64,000 nt of DNA. Origin: Actinomadura violacea. Its GTDB lineage: Bacteria > Actinomycetota > Actinomycetes > Streptosporangiales > Streptosporangiaceae. Below the pieces are notes generated by a model. That model ran no database searches. It had not been told where the DNA came from and saw only the letters and a list, made by a program, of their open reading frames with translations. The DNA lies in NCBI RefSeq assembly GCF_017573465.1, contig NZ_JAGEPF010000004.1, positions 62,001 through 126,000 on the forward strand, given 5' to 3'. Below, piece after piece: positions 51,901 through 60,361 of this stretch. The translations under genes were made by a program, and so were the position numbers. Every line of letters begins with the position of its first letter. Within the stretch, counting starts at the first letter, position 1.

Positions 51901-52670
51901 TACGTGCTCTTGTCGTCGCCCGGGAAGTCGACCGCGACGTTTCCCTGCGCGTCCACCTTCGACGTCACGTCGGTGACGCTCGAACGCTCCAGCATCCGCG
52001 GGGCGCTCGACGAGGCGCTGCACCCGGCGTCGGAGCACTTGGCGACCAGCGCGGCGACGAGCGTCTTCTTCGCACCGGCGGGCGGCGCGACGTTGAAGTT
52101 CGTCGGCAGCCCACCGGACCGGCTCGTGCCGCCCTTGCGGAACTCGTAGGAGAAGACGATCTGCTGCTGGGCGCTCGGGTCGTTGACGTCGTCGACCGTG
52201 GGGACGGTCGCGGGCCAGCGCGGGCCGATGGTGAGGTCGAGGCCGAGGCCCTTGTCCTTCGCCTGGGCCAGCATCGTCCGGGTCTTCTGCGCCCAGAGCG
52301 GGGTGCCCCAGCCGTAGGTCTTCAGGAACTCGGGGGTGTTGTTGCCGGCACCCTCGACGCTGAACGGCGCGACCTCGGCGCCGCCGCCGCCCGCCTTCTT
52401 GATCTGGTCGAGCTCCTTGCCGAGCTCCTTGTCGTCGGTGTAGGCGAGCGGCTGCCACCAGCGGTACTTGGGCCGGACGGACGCGGGCGGGTCGGCGAAC
52501 GTGCCGCGGGTCAGGGCCGGCACGGTCGGCCCGAACGACCCCGCGCCCTCAGCCGCGCCGGCGACGGCGAGACCGGACACGGCGAGCAGTGCGGCCACTG
52601 GCACGGCGACGAGCCGCGCCGACCTCCGGCGGACGCCGCCCGGGGGCGGCGGAACCTTGGAGCGGGTCAT
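48912..52670 (-). CDS. GH106-family alpha-L-rhamnosidase with NEW3 and F5/8C (CBM32-like) tail (copy 2)
   Basis: A 1252-residue enzyme with a Sec-type signal (ARLVAVPVAALLAVSGLAVA). The catalytic domain opens with RPKYRWWQPLAYTDDKEL and contains LFEDSLELGSTQKWTSEL, IDVPEGESLAFG and VVSDECCAFSGTVWGS; Glu469 corresponds to Glu444 of copy 1. A galactose-binding-like domain (YLRPGDNTITVRVASTLLNA) follows, then an alpha-galactosidase NEW3-like beta domain (NVTVAASGADGITAKPQQGK) and a discoidin/F5/8C domain (YPAKLAVDGSASTFWVSWGR to the C-terminus). Its ATG overlaps the preceding GH78 stop (ATGA). The extra tail makes it about 270 residues longer than copy 1. Confidence 0.9.
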   Translation of the reverse strand: MTRSKVPPPPGGVRRRSARLVAVPVAALLAVSGLAVAGAAEGAGSFGPTVPALTRGTFADPPASVRPKYRWWQPLAYTDDKELGKELDQIKKAGGGGAEVAPFSVEGAGNNTPEFLKTYGWGTPLWAQKTRTMLAQAKDKGLGLDLTIGPRWPATVPTVDDVNDPSAQQQIVFSYEFRKGGTSRSGGLPTNFNVAPPAGAKKTLVAALVAKCSDAGCSASSSAPRMLERSSVTDVTSKVDAQGNVAVDFPGDDKSTYALIAFYQTPSGQSLTGYTATGTNYALDPFSEAGAKATTDFYDKNILTSDVRKLLARIGETDLFEDSLELGSTQKWTSELVGQWTKLRGYSPVDVLPALAGAGDQGITDKPFFDFGGGVGARVRTDYRQTLSDLYIRNRLDVLREWAHKHHIKTRIQPYGIPVDVFEAASHIDVPEGESLAFGQSVGAYSNVQDYRVVATGAHLSGQPVVSDECCAFSGTVWGSTAGAGSDASNLQAVYRGFAGGVNQVVWHGFPYLSRGPAGAGPSSVWPGMTYGGNTSYSEAWGDKGGPNWADYRAINDSVARMQLVLRQGKPRFDLAVYWQDFGMNGTGTTGSGSNKLIQDSSALASSGYTYEYLSPAQLRRKDASYSGGALFRNGSAYHAVLLKDQKTMPVAAAEKLLKLARQGLPVVIVGDLPSAVPGDGDAGRQDARLTSVMSQLVRQRTVVRAASEADAPDALRRLRVAPAATPHDGSGALLDVRRQAGSTDYYYLYNQTNTTTAQTVTLTGDGVPYKLDTWTGKITPITDYTTGHGTVTVPVRLAGNDATVIAVTPRHDATFPGQGKPGRPGKQGTAAVPQPVKLNEWSLSVDSWGPGASGLPGDTAHKTLGPVTVKAGENGALPAWSAITTSGGYPVDLKDVSGVGTYTAHVTLDDGWKGIDAAELDLGTPVDTVRVNVNGHDLPPLDQADLRHVQVGRYLRPGDNTITVRVASTLLNAVRVAPGTGASSRAPMDYGLFGPLTLTATGGDRPVLAAEALEPELPLADGGYNRANVLVTNASGRTANVTVAASGADGITAKPQQGKVAVPAGGSVTVPIDVRDKGVSSGTSTLKVTARSDAGPSAETAVTLRHSGDLALNPGGAPFPRVIADAGQDRYPAKLAVDGSASTFWVSWGRAAGQGPTANDPVRYGVDLGAPVEIGSVVVGGRSNYGARDYAVEVSQDGRTWRTVATATDTPKEGGTTTFDKVSARYVRIAVTRSWDSVNANVQMSGFSVRP

Positions 52671-55600
52671 GAGGAGTAGGCCTCCAGTTCGATGACGCGG
52701 CTGTAGTTGTGGTCGTTGGAGTCGTGGACGAGCAGCCGCAGCGCGGACGCCGACACGGGGGCGAAGGTCTTCTCGACGGTCCCGGCGGTGTTGCCGGTGA
52801 CGGTCGCGACGGTCGTCCACTGGCCGTCCACCTGCGCCTGGACGTCGAAGTCGCGCAGCCCGGACTTCGACGCGGGGCTGCTGGAGCTGTCGAGCGTGTA
52901 GACCTTGACCCGGCGGAGCTTCTGCGGGTCCTTCCAGGTCGCGGTGAGGGTGTCGGGGAAGGACTTCGACGTGTCGTCGTTCCAGCCGCCGACGCCGTTC
53001 AGCCAGACACCGGAGTCGGTGCCGCCGTCGTTGGCCCACGCGGGCGACGACCCGCTGTGGGTGCTGGACGCCGACATGGCCGCGGAGCGGACGAGGTTCC
53101 CCGTGACGAGGACCGGCGCCGTCGCGGTCTCGTCGTCGGCCGTGACGGTGACGGTGCCCTTCGTCCCGTCCGCGCCCGAGCCCTTCACCGCGACGGGGAT
53201 CTCCGTCGAGCCGCCCGCCGGGATCGTGACCCGGGCGGGCGCGGACGCGGTGAACCCGGCCGACGCGGTCGCCTTCACCGGGACGGTGACGGCGCGCCGC
53301 TCCAGGTTCGTCACGCGGAACCGGGCGTCGGTGGCCGCGCCGCCCGTCACCGGGATGTTCACGCCGAACGGCGGCTCGACGGCGAGCTGCGTCCGGTCCT
53401 GCCGGACGGCGTCGGGCGTGCGGACGGTGAACGTCCACGCCCCCGACCCGACCTCGTACACGGCGTGCCCGTTCTGGACGCCGAGCGGGCGCGCGCCCGC
53501 CGGGGCCTTCGCGGCGGACGCGCCGAGCAGCGGCACCTCGACGCGGGCGGGCGCGCCGGGCGGGACGGTCACGTCGAGCCGCAGGTCGCGCCCGGACCGG
53601 CGCCATGCGCTGGACACCGTCCCGCGCGGGGTGTCGTAGGAGGACGAGGCGCGGGTGAGGTCGCCGACGACGGCGGGCCGGATCACGAGGTCGGAGTAGC
53701 CGACCGAGCCGCCGGCCTGCCGGATCCCGGCGAGGCCGGCGCCGAACCACTCGTCGATCGCGCCGAGCATGAAGTGGTTCTGCGAGCCGTAGCCGGTCGG
53801 GCCGTCCCAGTACTCGGTGAGCGCGGTCGCGCCGTGCACCACCTGGTAGCCGTAGCTGGGGTTGGTGACCTGCTGCGCGACGGCGAGGATCACGTCGTCG
53901 CGGCCCGCCGCCGACAGCGTCCGGAACACCGACGGCAGCGCGATCTCGCCGACCGTCAGGTGGTAGCCGTTCTCCTTGATCGTCGAGACGAGGTGGTCGA
54001 GGACGGCCTGCTTCTGGTCGGCGGGGACGATGCCGAGGTCGAGCGCGAACGCGTCCCCGGCCTGGCTGCCCGAACCGTAGGTGTGCTTGTCGGTGTCGAG
54101 GTACTTGGCGTTGAACGCGTCCGCGATGTCACCGGCCAGCTTGGTGTACTTGGTCGCGTCGTCGTCCTTGCCGAGCAGCTTGGCGATCTTCGCGAGCGCG
54201 GTGGCGCTGCGCTGGTAGCCGTAGGTCGCGGCCACGCCGGTCGGGGTGGTCTTGTCGACGGCGGCCCAGTCGCCGAGGCCGTAGTCGAGCAGGTTCCCCT
54301 TCGCCTTGGACGTCAGGTAGTCCAGATAGCGCTGCATGTTCGGGTAGAAGTCGCGCAGCGGCTTGGCGTCCCCGTACGTCACGTAGTGCTGCCAGGCGGA
54401 CAGGATGATCGCGCTGCCCCAGTTCGGGTCGTCCCACACGCCGCCGGAGAACGTCACGTACGCAGGCGCGATGTCGGGGACGAGCCCGGTGGAGGTCTGC
54501 GCCTCGGCCATGTTGCGCAGCAGCGCCGGGTAGTAGGCGGCGACGTCGTACTCGCGGGTGACCGACCCCTGGACGAGCTGGTCCTCCTCCAGCCAGCCGA
54601 GCTTCTCCCGGTCGGGGCAGTCGGTGAGGATCGACATCATGTTGCCCTGGACGGCCCGGTCGATGATCTTGTGGATGCCGTTGAGCAGCAGGTCGGAGCT
54701 GTCGAACGAGCCGGCGGAGGCGTTCCCGGCGCGCAGGATCGTCGCGCCGACCATGTCGCCGGACGGCGCCGAGCCGAGCCCGCTGATCTGGATGTAGCGG
54801 AAGCCGTGGTAGACGAACCGCGGGTGCCAGGTCTCGGTGCCGGTGCCCGCGAGCGTGTAGGTGTCCATGACCGGCGGGTTCTGCGCACCGCCCGCGATCA
54901 TCGTGCCCTGCTCGACGAGGCCGTCCGCGCCGAGCCGCTCCCCCGGCTTGATCGTCAGCTTCTCACCGCGCCTCCCCCGGGCCCGCAGCTCCGGCCACCC
55001 GACGATGTTCTCGCCGAGGTCGAAGACGTAGGTGTCCTTCTCCGGGTGCGTGACCTTGACGGTCTTGCGCGTGCCGACCGGGACGATCGCCGGGGACATC
55101 CGCGCCGTCACCGCGATGCCCGGGTCGGGGGCCTCTGCGGCCGGCTTCCACGACGCCAGGTTCGCCGACGGACCGTCCCAGCCCTTCTGCGCGAGCCGGG
55201 CGTCCTCGTCCTCGCCGCCGTACCACTGGCTGAACGTGGTCGGCCCGAGGTCGGTGCGCCAGGACGAGTCGGTCGCGACCCGCGCGGTCGTCCCGTCCTT
55301 GAGCGTGACCTCCAGCTGCGCGAGCAGCTTCGGCGGCCCCTGCGCGCCGACGTACTTGGTGAAGCGGTCGTTGGTGGCGGTGACGTTGTAGGTGCCGTTG
55401 CCGAGCCGGACGCCGATCGCGTTCCCGCCGCGCCGCAGCAGCTTCGTCACGTCGTACGCCGCGTACTCGACGCGCTTCTTGTAGTCGGTGTTCGGCGGTT
55501 CGAGGACGGCGTCGCTGACCGGCTTCCCGTTGATCGTCGCGTCGTAGATGCCGAGCGCGGTGATGTACAGCCGCGCCGACCGGACGGTGTTCTTCAGCGA

Positions 55601-56629
55601 GAACTGCCGCGCCAGCAGCGGCAGCGCCGGCATGGACGTCTGGTACGCGGGCGGCGGAGCCTGGTCGGTGACGGTCTTGACCACGGCGAACGGGCCGTCC
55701 GCCGCATCCGAGGTCTGCACGGTGTAGTCGACGGGGAAGTTCGGGGTCTTCCCGTCGCTCGTCATCACGTCGGTGCGCGGATACAGCTTCACCGACGCGA
55801 CGTCCTTGGCCGCGCCGAGGTCGAGCTGCAGCCAGATGTGGTGGCCCGCGTCCTGCGACTTGTAGGCGTTGCTGGTGTAGCCGAACGGCGCCTTCTGCGT
55901 GGTGAGCGACCCGTCGGTGAGGAACTCCGGCATCCACTTGCCGGGGTATTCACGGACCTCGGACGCGGTGACCGCCGCGCCCTTCGCCACGTTCGTCCCG
56001 GACGGGTCGAGCGCCTCGATCTCGGCGAGCTGCAGCCGGGACAGCAGCGACCCGCTCTCGGTGATCGGCAGGCCCAGCTTGGACACGTCGACCCGCAGGT
56101 AGCGGGCCTTCGTCCCGGCGGGCAGGGCGACCGTGACGGGGCTCGGAGCCCGGTTCAGCCACCGGTCGTCGGTGATCCACTTGCCGGACCAGTCGTCCTT
56201 GCCGAGCAGGCCCATCTCGAACCGGGCCGGGGAGCTCCAGGCGGACGCGCGCCCGGAGCCGTCCCACACCCGGACCCGCCACCACACCTGGCGGCGGGAG
56301 GTGAGCGCCGCGCCCCGGTAGACGGCGTTCGCGGTGCCGGACGACACCTTCCCCGAGTCCCACAGGTCGGCGCGGCCGAGCCCGTTCCGGGAGGTGGCGG
56401 CCTCGACCTGGTAGGCGGCCTGCGCGGCGCCGCGGCCGGGCGCGGTGAGCCGCCAGCTGAGCGTGGGCGCCGTGTCGTCGATGCCGAGCGGGTCGTCGAG
56501 CGCGTCGGTGCGCAGCCCGAAGGCGCGCAGGCCGGCCGCGTCGGCGCGCGCCGGGACCGTCCCGGCGGCGCCGATCAGCAGCGGCAGGAGTGCCGCGGGC
56601 AGGGCGACGCGTGTCGCGGATGTACGCAT
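52667..56629 (-). CDS. GH78 alpha-L-rhamnosidase with discoidin insert plus NEW3 and F5/8C tail, Sec-secreted
   Basis: A 1320-residue enzyme, the largest in the cluster. A Sec signal ends near ARA. Order of domains: Ig-like (DDPLGIDDTAPTLSW), inserted discoidin-like (RYLRVDVSKLGLPI, VKLYPRTDVMTSDGKT), beta domains, (alpha/alpha)6 barrel, C-terminal beta domain, NEW3-like domain (DARFRVTNLERRAVTVPVKA, from about 1085) and F5/8C domain to the end. Catalytic motifs: DCPDREKLGWLEED (Asp670 onward) and TEYWDG with Glu939. Close paralogue of the 40948-44145 enzyme apart from the added tail. The start follows the GH43 stop directly (TGAATG), and the stop overlaps the GH106 start. Confidence 0.93.
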   Translation of the reverse strand: MRTSATRVALPAALLPLLIGAAGTVPARADAAGLRAFGLRTDALDDPLGIDDTAPTLSWRLTAPGRGAAQAAYQVEAATSRNGLGRADLWDSGKVSSGTANAVYRGAALTSRRQVWWRVRVWDGSGRASAWSSPARFEMGLLGKDDWSGKWITDDRWLNRAPSPVTVALPAGTKARYLRVDVSKLGLPITESGSLLSRLQLAEIEALDPSGTNVAKGAAVTASEVREYPGKWMPEFLTDGSLTTQKAPFGYTSNAYKSQDAGHHIWLQLDLGAAKDVASVKLYPRTDVMTSDGKTPNFPVDYTVQTSDAADGPFAVVKTVTDQAPPPAYQTSMPALPLLARQFSLKNTVRSARLYITALGIYDATINGKPVSDAVLEPPNTDYKKRVEYAAYDVTKLLRRGGNAIGVRLGNGTYNVTATNDRFTKYVGAQGPPKLLAQLEVTLKDGTTARVATDSSWRTDLGPTTFSQWYGGEDEDARLAQKGWDGPSANLASWKPAAEAPDPGIAVTARMSPAIVPVGTRKTVKVTHPEKDTYVFDLGENIVGWPELRARGRRGEKLTIKPGERLGADGLVEQGTMIAGGAQNPPVMDTYTLAGTGTETWHPRFVYHGFRYIQISGLGSAPSGDMVGATILRAGNASAGSFDSSDLLLNGIHKIIDRAVQGNMMSILTDCPDREKLGWLEEDQLVQGSVTREYDVAAYYPALLRNMAEAQTSTGLVPDIAPAYVTFSGGVWDDPNWGSAIILSAWQHYVTYGDAKPLRDFYPNMQRYLDYLTSKAKGNLLDYGLGDWAAVDKTTPTGVAATYGYQRSATALAKIAKLLGKDDDATKYTKLAGDIADAFNAKYLDTDKHTYGSGSQAGDAFALDLGIVPADQKQAVLDHLVSTIKENGYHLTVGEIALPSVFRTLSAAGRDDVILAVAQQVTNPSYGYQVVHGATALTEYWDGPTGYGSQNHFMLGAIDEWFGAGLAGIRQAGGSVGYSDLVIRPAVVGDLTRASSSYDTPRGTVSSAWRRSGRDLRLDVTVPPGAPARVEVPLLGASAAKAPAGARPLGVQNGHAVYEVGSGAWTFTVRTPDAVRQDRTQLAVEPPFGVNIPVTGGAATDARFRVTNLERRAVTVPVKATASAGFTASAPARVTIPAGGSTEIPVAVKGSGADGTKGTVTVTADDETATAPVLVTGNLVRSAAMSASSTHSGSSPAWANDGGTDSGVWLNGVGGWNDDTSKSFPDTLTATWKDPQKLRRVKVYTLDSSSSPASKSGLRDFDVQAQVDGQWTTVATVTGNTAGTVEKTFAPVSASALRLLVHDSNDHNYSRVIELEAYSS

Positions 56630-58702
56630 TCAGGCTCCCCGGACGGTGGTGAGGAACTTCAGGTCGCGGCCGGGCTCCGGCGTGAAGGTCGCGCCGCTGT
56701 CATGGCTGACGGCGGACGCGCCGCCCCGGTACGGGTCGTGGTCGTTGTAGGCGACGCCGTAGCAGCCGATCGTGGTGGTGGAGGAGATCCGGACGGTGTA
56801 GTGCGCGCCGGGCCGGACCCGAATCCGCGGGTGGACGGTGACGTTCCGCGCCGACCAGCCGATCTGCTCGGCGGGCACGGATCCGGACCAGAGCGTCCGG
56901 GCGCCGTCGGTGACCTCGACGGTCAGCGGCTCGGACGGCGGGGTGCGCTCCACGCGGCCCTGCTCGGTGCCGTCCTTGAACGCGGTGACGGACAGGGAGT
57001 CGAGGCGGCCGCCGCGTCCCGCCGTGAACGACTGCTCGCGCCGGACGTCCCCGGCGACGTCGCAGCCGGCGCGGAAGCCGGCGGCGCCGCTGCTCTGGTC
57101 GAGGCCGGGGACGGTCCGCTGCCGTCCCGGGTGGCCCGGGTCGAGGCGGACGGTCGCGTTGCCGCACCGGACGGGCACGATCGCCCCGTCGGCGCCGAAC
57201 GTGAGCGGCTCCCACTGGTAGTTCGCGAGGGCCTCGTTGGTGTGGCCGTCCCACAGGTCGCTGAAGTACAGGTGGATCGGGTCGCCGTGGCGCTGCGGGA
57301 GCGTCGCGACCTGGGCGGGCTGGCCGCCGCAGGAGTTCTCGGTGATGCTCGTCCCGGCGGTCGGGACGACCCACTTCGCCAGGTCGCCGGAGAAGTCGTC
57401 GGCGAGCAGCTCCCGCCCGTCCGCCGAGGTCACCCGGACGTTGTCGAACTTCGCCGACTCCAGGTTCGCGCCGTTCCACTCGCGGAACCCGACCTTGCCC
57501 ACCGGGTACGTGGCGTCGGTGTAGGTGTCGACCCGCACGCCGTCGATCGACGTCGTGAGCGTGGACCCGGACACGGTGACCGCGACGTGGTGCCACTCCC
57601 CCGCGACGATCGGCTTGTCGAGCTGGACGACGTGGCTCGCGGTGGTGGCGCCGGCGCGGCGCAGCACGCTCAGCTTCCCGTTGGCCGTGCCGGAGCCGGC
57701 CAGCAGGAACAGGTAGCCATGGTCGTCCTGATTCATCCGGACGGAGAACCCGGCCTGCGCGGCCGTTCCCGACGCGGTCGGCAGCGGCGCGACGTCGAAG
57801 GAGAAGGTGTAGTCGGACCAGTCCTCGCCCTGCTGCGACAGGCCGTACAGGCCGCCGCGCGCGGTGAGCGCGCCGTCCTCGGCGGTCCAGGCGTCGCGGC
57901 CCTTCCACGGCCCGAGCGGGCTCTTCGCGGTGAGGTAGGACGTGCCGGTGCCGGTGCAGTAGCCGCAGTTCGGGTCCGACATCGTCAGGTAGTAGGTGCC
58001 GTTCCGCTTGAAGATCGACGGCGCCTCGACCCGGGTCACGCCCGTCACGTCGTACGGGCCGGCGGCGCGCAGGTAGTCGGGCGTCAGCTTGATGACGGCG
58101 ATGTGCCAGCCGGCGTTGCTGCACGCGAGATAGCCGGTGCCGTCGTCGTCGACGAACACGTCGAGGTCGGCGGTGCAGTGCGTCCCGGCGGGCAGGTCGG
58201 GCACGGGCTGCTCGGTGAACGGACCGGTCGGCCGGTCGGCGGTGTAGACGCGGAACCGGTCCGCGGCCTCCTGGTCGTTCACCCACATCACGTACTTGCC
58301 GGTCGCCTTGTCGTAGACCGTGTGCGGGCGGAAGCAGAACTTGCAGGAGCGGGCCTTCACGACGTAGCCGCGGTCGGTCCAGTGCGCGAGGTCCGGCGAG
58401 GAGTACACCTTGAAGCCGCAGAACGTGCTGTTGACCTGCCACTGGTAGCCGCAGTCGTAGCTCGTCCCGTACAGGTAGTAGGTGCCGCCGAACCGCTGGA
58501 GAGCGCCGTCGTGGGCGTCGACCGCGTTGCCGTCGGTGTCGAACCGGACGGTCTGCCCACCGTCCGGCCCGACGTTGGTGATCGGGGTGGTGGTCGCCGC
58601 CTGCGCGGGCAGGGCGGAGAGCGCGCCGAGGAGCAGCGCGAGGACCGCGGCGAGCGCGAGGACGCGGCCTCGCCGGGACCGGGGTGGGGGGATCGTGCGC
58701 AT
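56630..58702 (-). CDS. GH43 hydrolase (subfamily-24-like) with a jelly-roll domain nested in the propeller
   Basis: A 690-residue secreted enzyme. The signal ends AQA. The propeller starts with DTDGNAVDAHDGALQRFGGT and YYLYGTSYDCGYQWQ, a pattern like exo-beta-1,3-galactanases of GH43 subfamily 24. TADLDVFVDDDGTGYLACSN and VEAPSIFKRNGTYYLTMS (Glu226, likely general acid) follow. Before the last blade (IHLYFSDLWDG, ANYQWEPLTF) a concanavalin-like domain of about 180 residues is inserted (LYGLSQQGEDWSDYTFSFDV to LLADDFSGDLAKW). A C-terminal beta domain ends the protein. A galactan backbone is the best guess for substrate. The ATG at 58702 is chosen because the signal peptide begins there. Confidence 0.83.
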   Translation of the reverse strand: MRTIPPPRSRRGRVLALAAVLALLLGALSALPAQAATTTPITNVGPDGGQTVRFDTDGNAVDAHDGALQRFGGTYYLYGTSYDCGYQWQVNSTFCGFKVYSSPDLAHWTDRGYVVKARSCKFCFRPHTVYDKATGKYVMWVNDQEAADRFRVYTADRPTGPFTEQPVPDLPAGTHCTADLDVFVDDDGTGYLACSNAGWHIAVIKLTPDYLRAAGPYDVTGVTRVEAPSIFKRNGTYYLTMSDPNCGYCTGTGTSYLTAKSPLGPWKGRDAWTAEDGALTARGGLYGLSQQGEDWSDYTFSFDVAPLPTASGTAAQAGFSVRMNQDDHGYLFLLAGSGTANGKLSVLRRAGATTASHVVQLDKPIVAGEWHHVAVTVSGSTLTTSIDGVRVDTYTDATYPVGKVGFREWNGANLESAKFDNVRVTSADGRELLADDFSGDLAKWVVPTAGTSITENSCGGQPAQVATLPQRHGDPIHLYFSDLWDGHTNEALANYQWEPLTFGADGAIVPVRCGNATVRLDPGHPGRQRTVPGLDQSSGAAGFRAGCDVAGDVRREQSFTAGRGGRLDSLSVTAFKDGTEQGRVERTPPSEPLTVEVTDGARTLWSGSVPAEQIGWSARNVTVHPRIRVRPGAHYTVRISSTTTIGCYGVAYNDHDPYRGGASAVSHDSGATFTPEPGRDLKFLTTVRGA

Positions 58703-58907
58703 GGACGGGGCGTCCTCTCGGAGCTGCGCGGGGGTGGGGGGCGGCGCGTCGTCCGTTTCCGGGCATGCGGAACAGAGCCCGTGGCCGTGCGGGCGGGGTT
58801 GCACGGCCGCGGGCCTGCGCCCGTCATCGCCTAGGGACGGATCCCCCGATCGCGCCTAGTGAGAGTTCGAGTCCGGCAGGGTCGTGGTGCTCGGGTGGTC
58901 CGGTCGG
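58703..58907 (-). other. Largest gap of the glycosidase cluster; candidate terminator and promoter region
   Basis: 205 bases without a gene between the isomerase and GH43. It holds an 8-bp perfect stem (58783-58790 with 58801-58808, 10-base loop) that may end the isomerase transcript, and a 7-base direct repeat CGCCTAG at 58828-58834 and 58853-58859 (25-base period) that could be part of a regulator site. I see no clear -35/-10 pair and no RNA gene. Confidence 0.35.
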
Positions 58908-60329
58908 TCAGGGGTTCACGGTGACCAGTTCGATCTCCAGGAGGTCGGCGAGGGCCTTCAGGTCGGCGACGCGGTGGCCGGTGCCGAGGGCCCAGTGGTG
59001 GGAGATGCCGGTGGCGCTCCAGGCGTCGACCCACTCGCCGGGGTCGCAGCCGAAGTCCACCCGGGACGTCGTGTTGCCGATCCGCAGCAGCGGCCCGTCC
59101 ACGGTCTCGCCCTCGGACGCGACGAACGCGAACCGGCCGTCGCGGCGCTGGATGACGCCGAACGCGGTGACCGGGCCGTGCTTGACGTCGAACTCCACGG
59201 ACACGCCGTAGCCGCGCTTGCCGTGGTAGACGCCGAGGCCGCGCAGCAGCGGGCGGCGGGCGCTGATCGCCAGGTGGGCGGGCCCGTCGTGGCCCATCTC
59301 GACGTGCCCGCGGTGGAAGTCGAGCGCCTGCAGCTCGGTGAACGAGCCGCCCGTGCCGAGCCGGTCGGCGATCAGCATGGCGAGGGAGGTGCGCAGCTCG
59401 TACTCGCCGGCCGCCGGGATGCCGCGGGCGGTGAGCAGCGACGCGCCGAGGATCATCCCGGCGCCGAGCCGCTCGTGCACCTCGCCGTCCAGGCCACGGT
59501 GGTAGTAGGCGAGGCTGTCCAGCTCGAAGTCCTCGACGAGCCGGTCCAGGCCCACCGACACCCGCGCCGCCCACGCCAGGTCGTCGTCGTTGACGGAGGC
59601 GTCCAGCTCGAAGATCTTCTCCGCCTCCGCCTTCTTCGCGGCGGCCTCGGCGTCGGTGACCTTCTCCACCCGGACGCGCAGGTCGTCGAACTCCAGCACC
59701 TCGACGTGCCCGCCGAAGTTCGCGCTGACCAGCGTCAGGTCGGTGGACACGTCCAGCATGCCCGGGTACAGGTGGCCCATCAGGCCGTGCCGGCCGCGGC
59801 GCAGCGCCGCGCGCACCCCGGCGGCCCGCACCCAGCGGCCGATCTTCGCCCAGGCCCGCTCGTCCTCCAGGTAGCCGGAGACCGAGCGGAACGGGACGCC
59901 GCACCGCGCGAACGCGTTCGCCATCTCCGGCAGCGGGCACGCGCCGCAGTAGGCGAGCCACTGCCCGGTGTCGAACGTGGCGTGGTCCATCGACTCGGTC
60001 GGCTGCAGGTTGATCAGCAACACCGGGGCGTCCGCCCGCTGCGCGACGGGGACGAGCATCGTCGCCGTCATGTAGGTGGTGAGGAACCCGACGATGATGT
60101 CGCATCCCGCCGCGCGCAGCTTCTCGGCCGCGGCCGCGCCCTCCTGCGCGTCGGAGATGAACCCGACGTCGACCACCTCGGCGCCGAGGCCGCGCATCCG
60201 CTCGGACACCCGCTCCGCCGACCGCTTCAGCTGCGGAAGCAGATCGGGGAACTGCGGCCAGTACGCGCCGAGCCCGCCGGCCACGAGACCGACCTTCACG
60301 GGCGGTGGCGCCCCGGTGTTGCCTGCCAT
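58908..60329 (-). CDS. L-arabinose/L-fucose isomerase-family protein
   Basis: A 473-residue cytoplasmic protein without signal peptide. It opens with VKVGLVAGGLGAYWPQFPDL, and the isomerase fold is seen in GCDIIVGFLTTYMTATMLVP, VLLINLQPTESMDHATF and GLMGHLYPGMLDVSTD. The C-terminal part contains GPAHLAISARRPLLRGLGVY and FGCDPGEWVDAWSATGISHH. The family converts aldoses to ketoses; it is only distantly like classical AraA or FucI, and the true substrate could be L-rhamnose, L-arabinose or L-fucose. As the only intracellular enzyme of the cluster it probably handles a released sugar after uptake. AGGAGG lies upstream of the ATG; it follows the GH78-like gene by 32 bases in the opposite reading of coordinates, being downstream of none of the hairpins. 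Confidence 0.85.
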   Translation of the reverse strand: MAGNTGAPPPVKVGLVAGGLGAYWPQFPDLLPQLKRSAERVSERMRGLGAEVVDVGFISDAQEGAAAAEKLRAAGCDIIVGFLTTYMTATMLVPVAQRADAPVLLINLQPTESMDHATFDTGQWLAYCGACPLPEMANAFARCGVPFRSVSGYLEDERAWAKIGRWVRAAGVRAALRRGRHGLMGHLYPGMLDVSTDLTLVSANFGGHVEVLEFDDLRVRVEKVTDAEAAAKKAEAEKIFELDASVNDDDLAWAARVSVGLDRLVEDFELDSLAYYHRGLDGEVHERLGAGMILGASLLTARGIPAAGEYELRTSLAMLIADRLGTGGSFTELQALDFHRGHVEMGHDGPAHLAISARRPLLRGLGVYHGKRGYGVSVEFDVKHGPVTAFGVIQRRDGRFAFVASEGETVDGPLLRIGNTTSRVDFGCDPGEWVDAWSATGISHHWALGTGHRVADLKALADLLEIELVTVNP

Positions 60330-60361
60330 GCCTGTTCCCTCCTGTTACCTGGCCGTCCCTG

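Noticed and set aside
58865..58874. GTTCGAGTCC resembles a tRNA T-loop
   Set aside because: The flanking five bases do not pair (GAGAG against CCGGC) and no acceptor, D or anticodon arms can be built around it.
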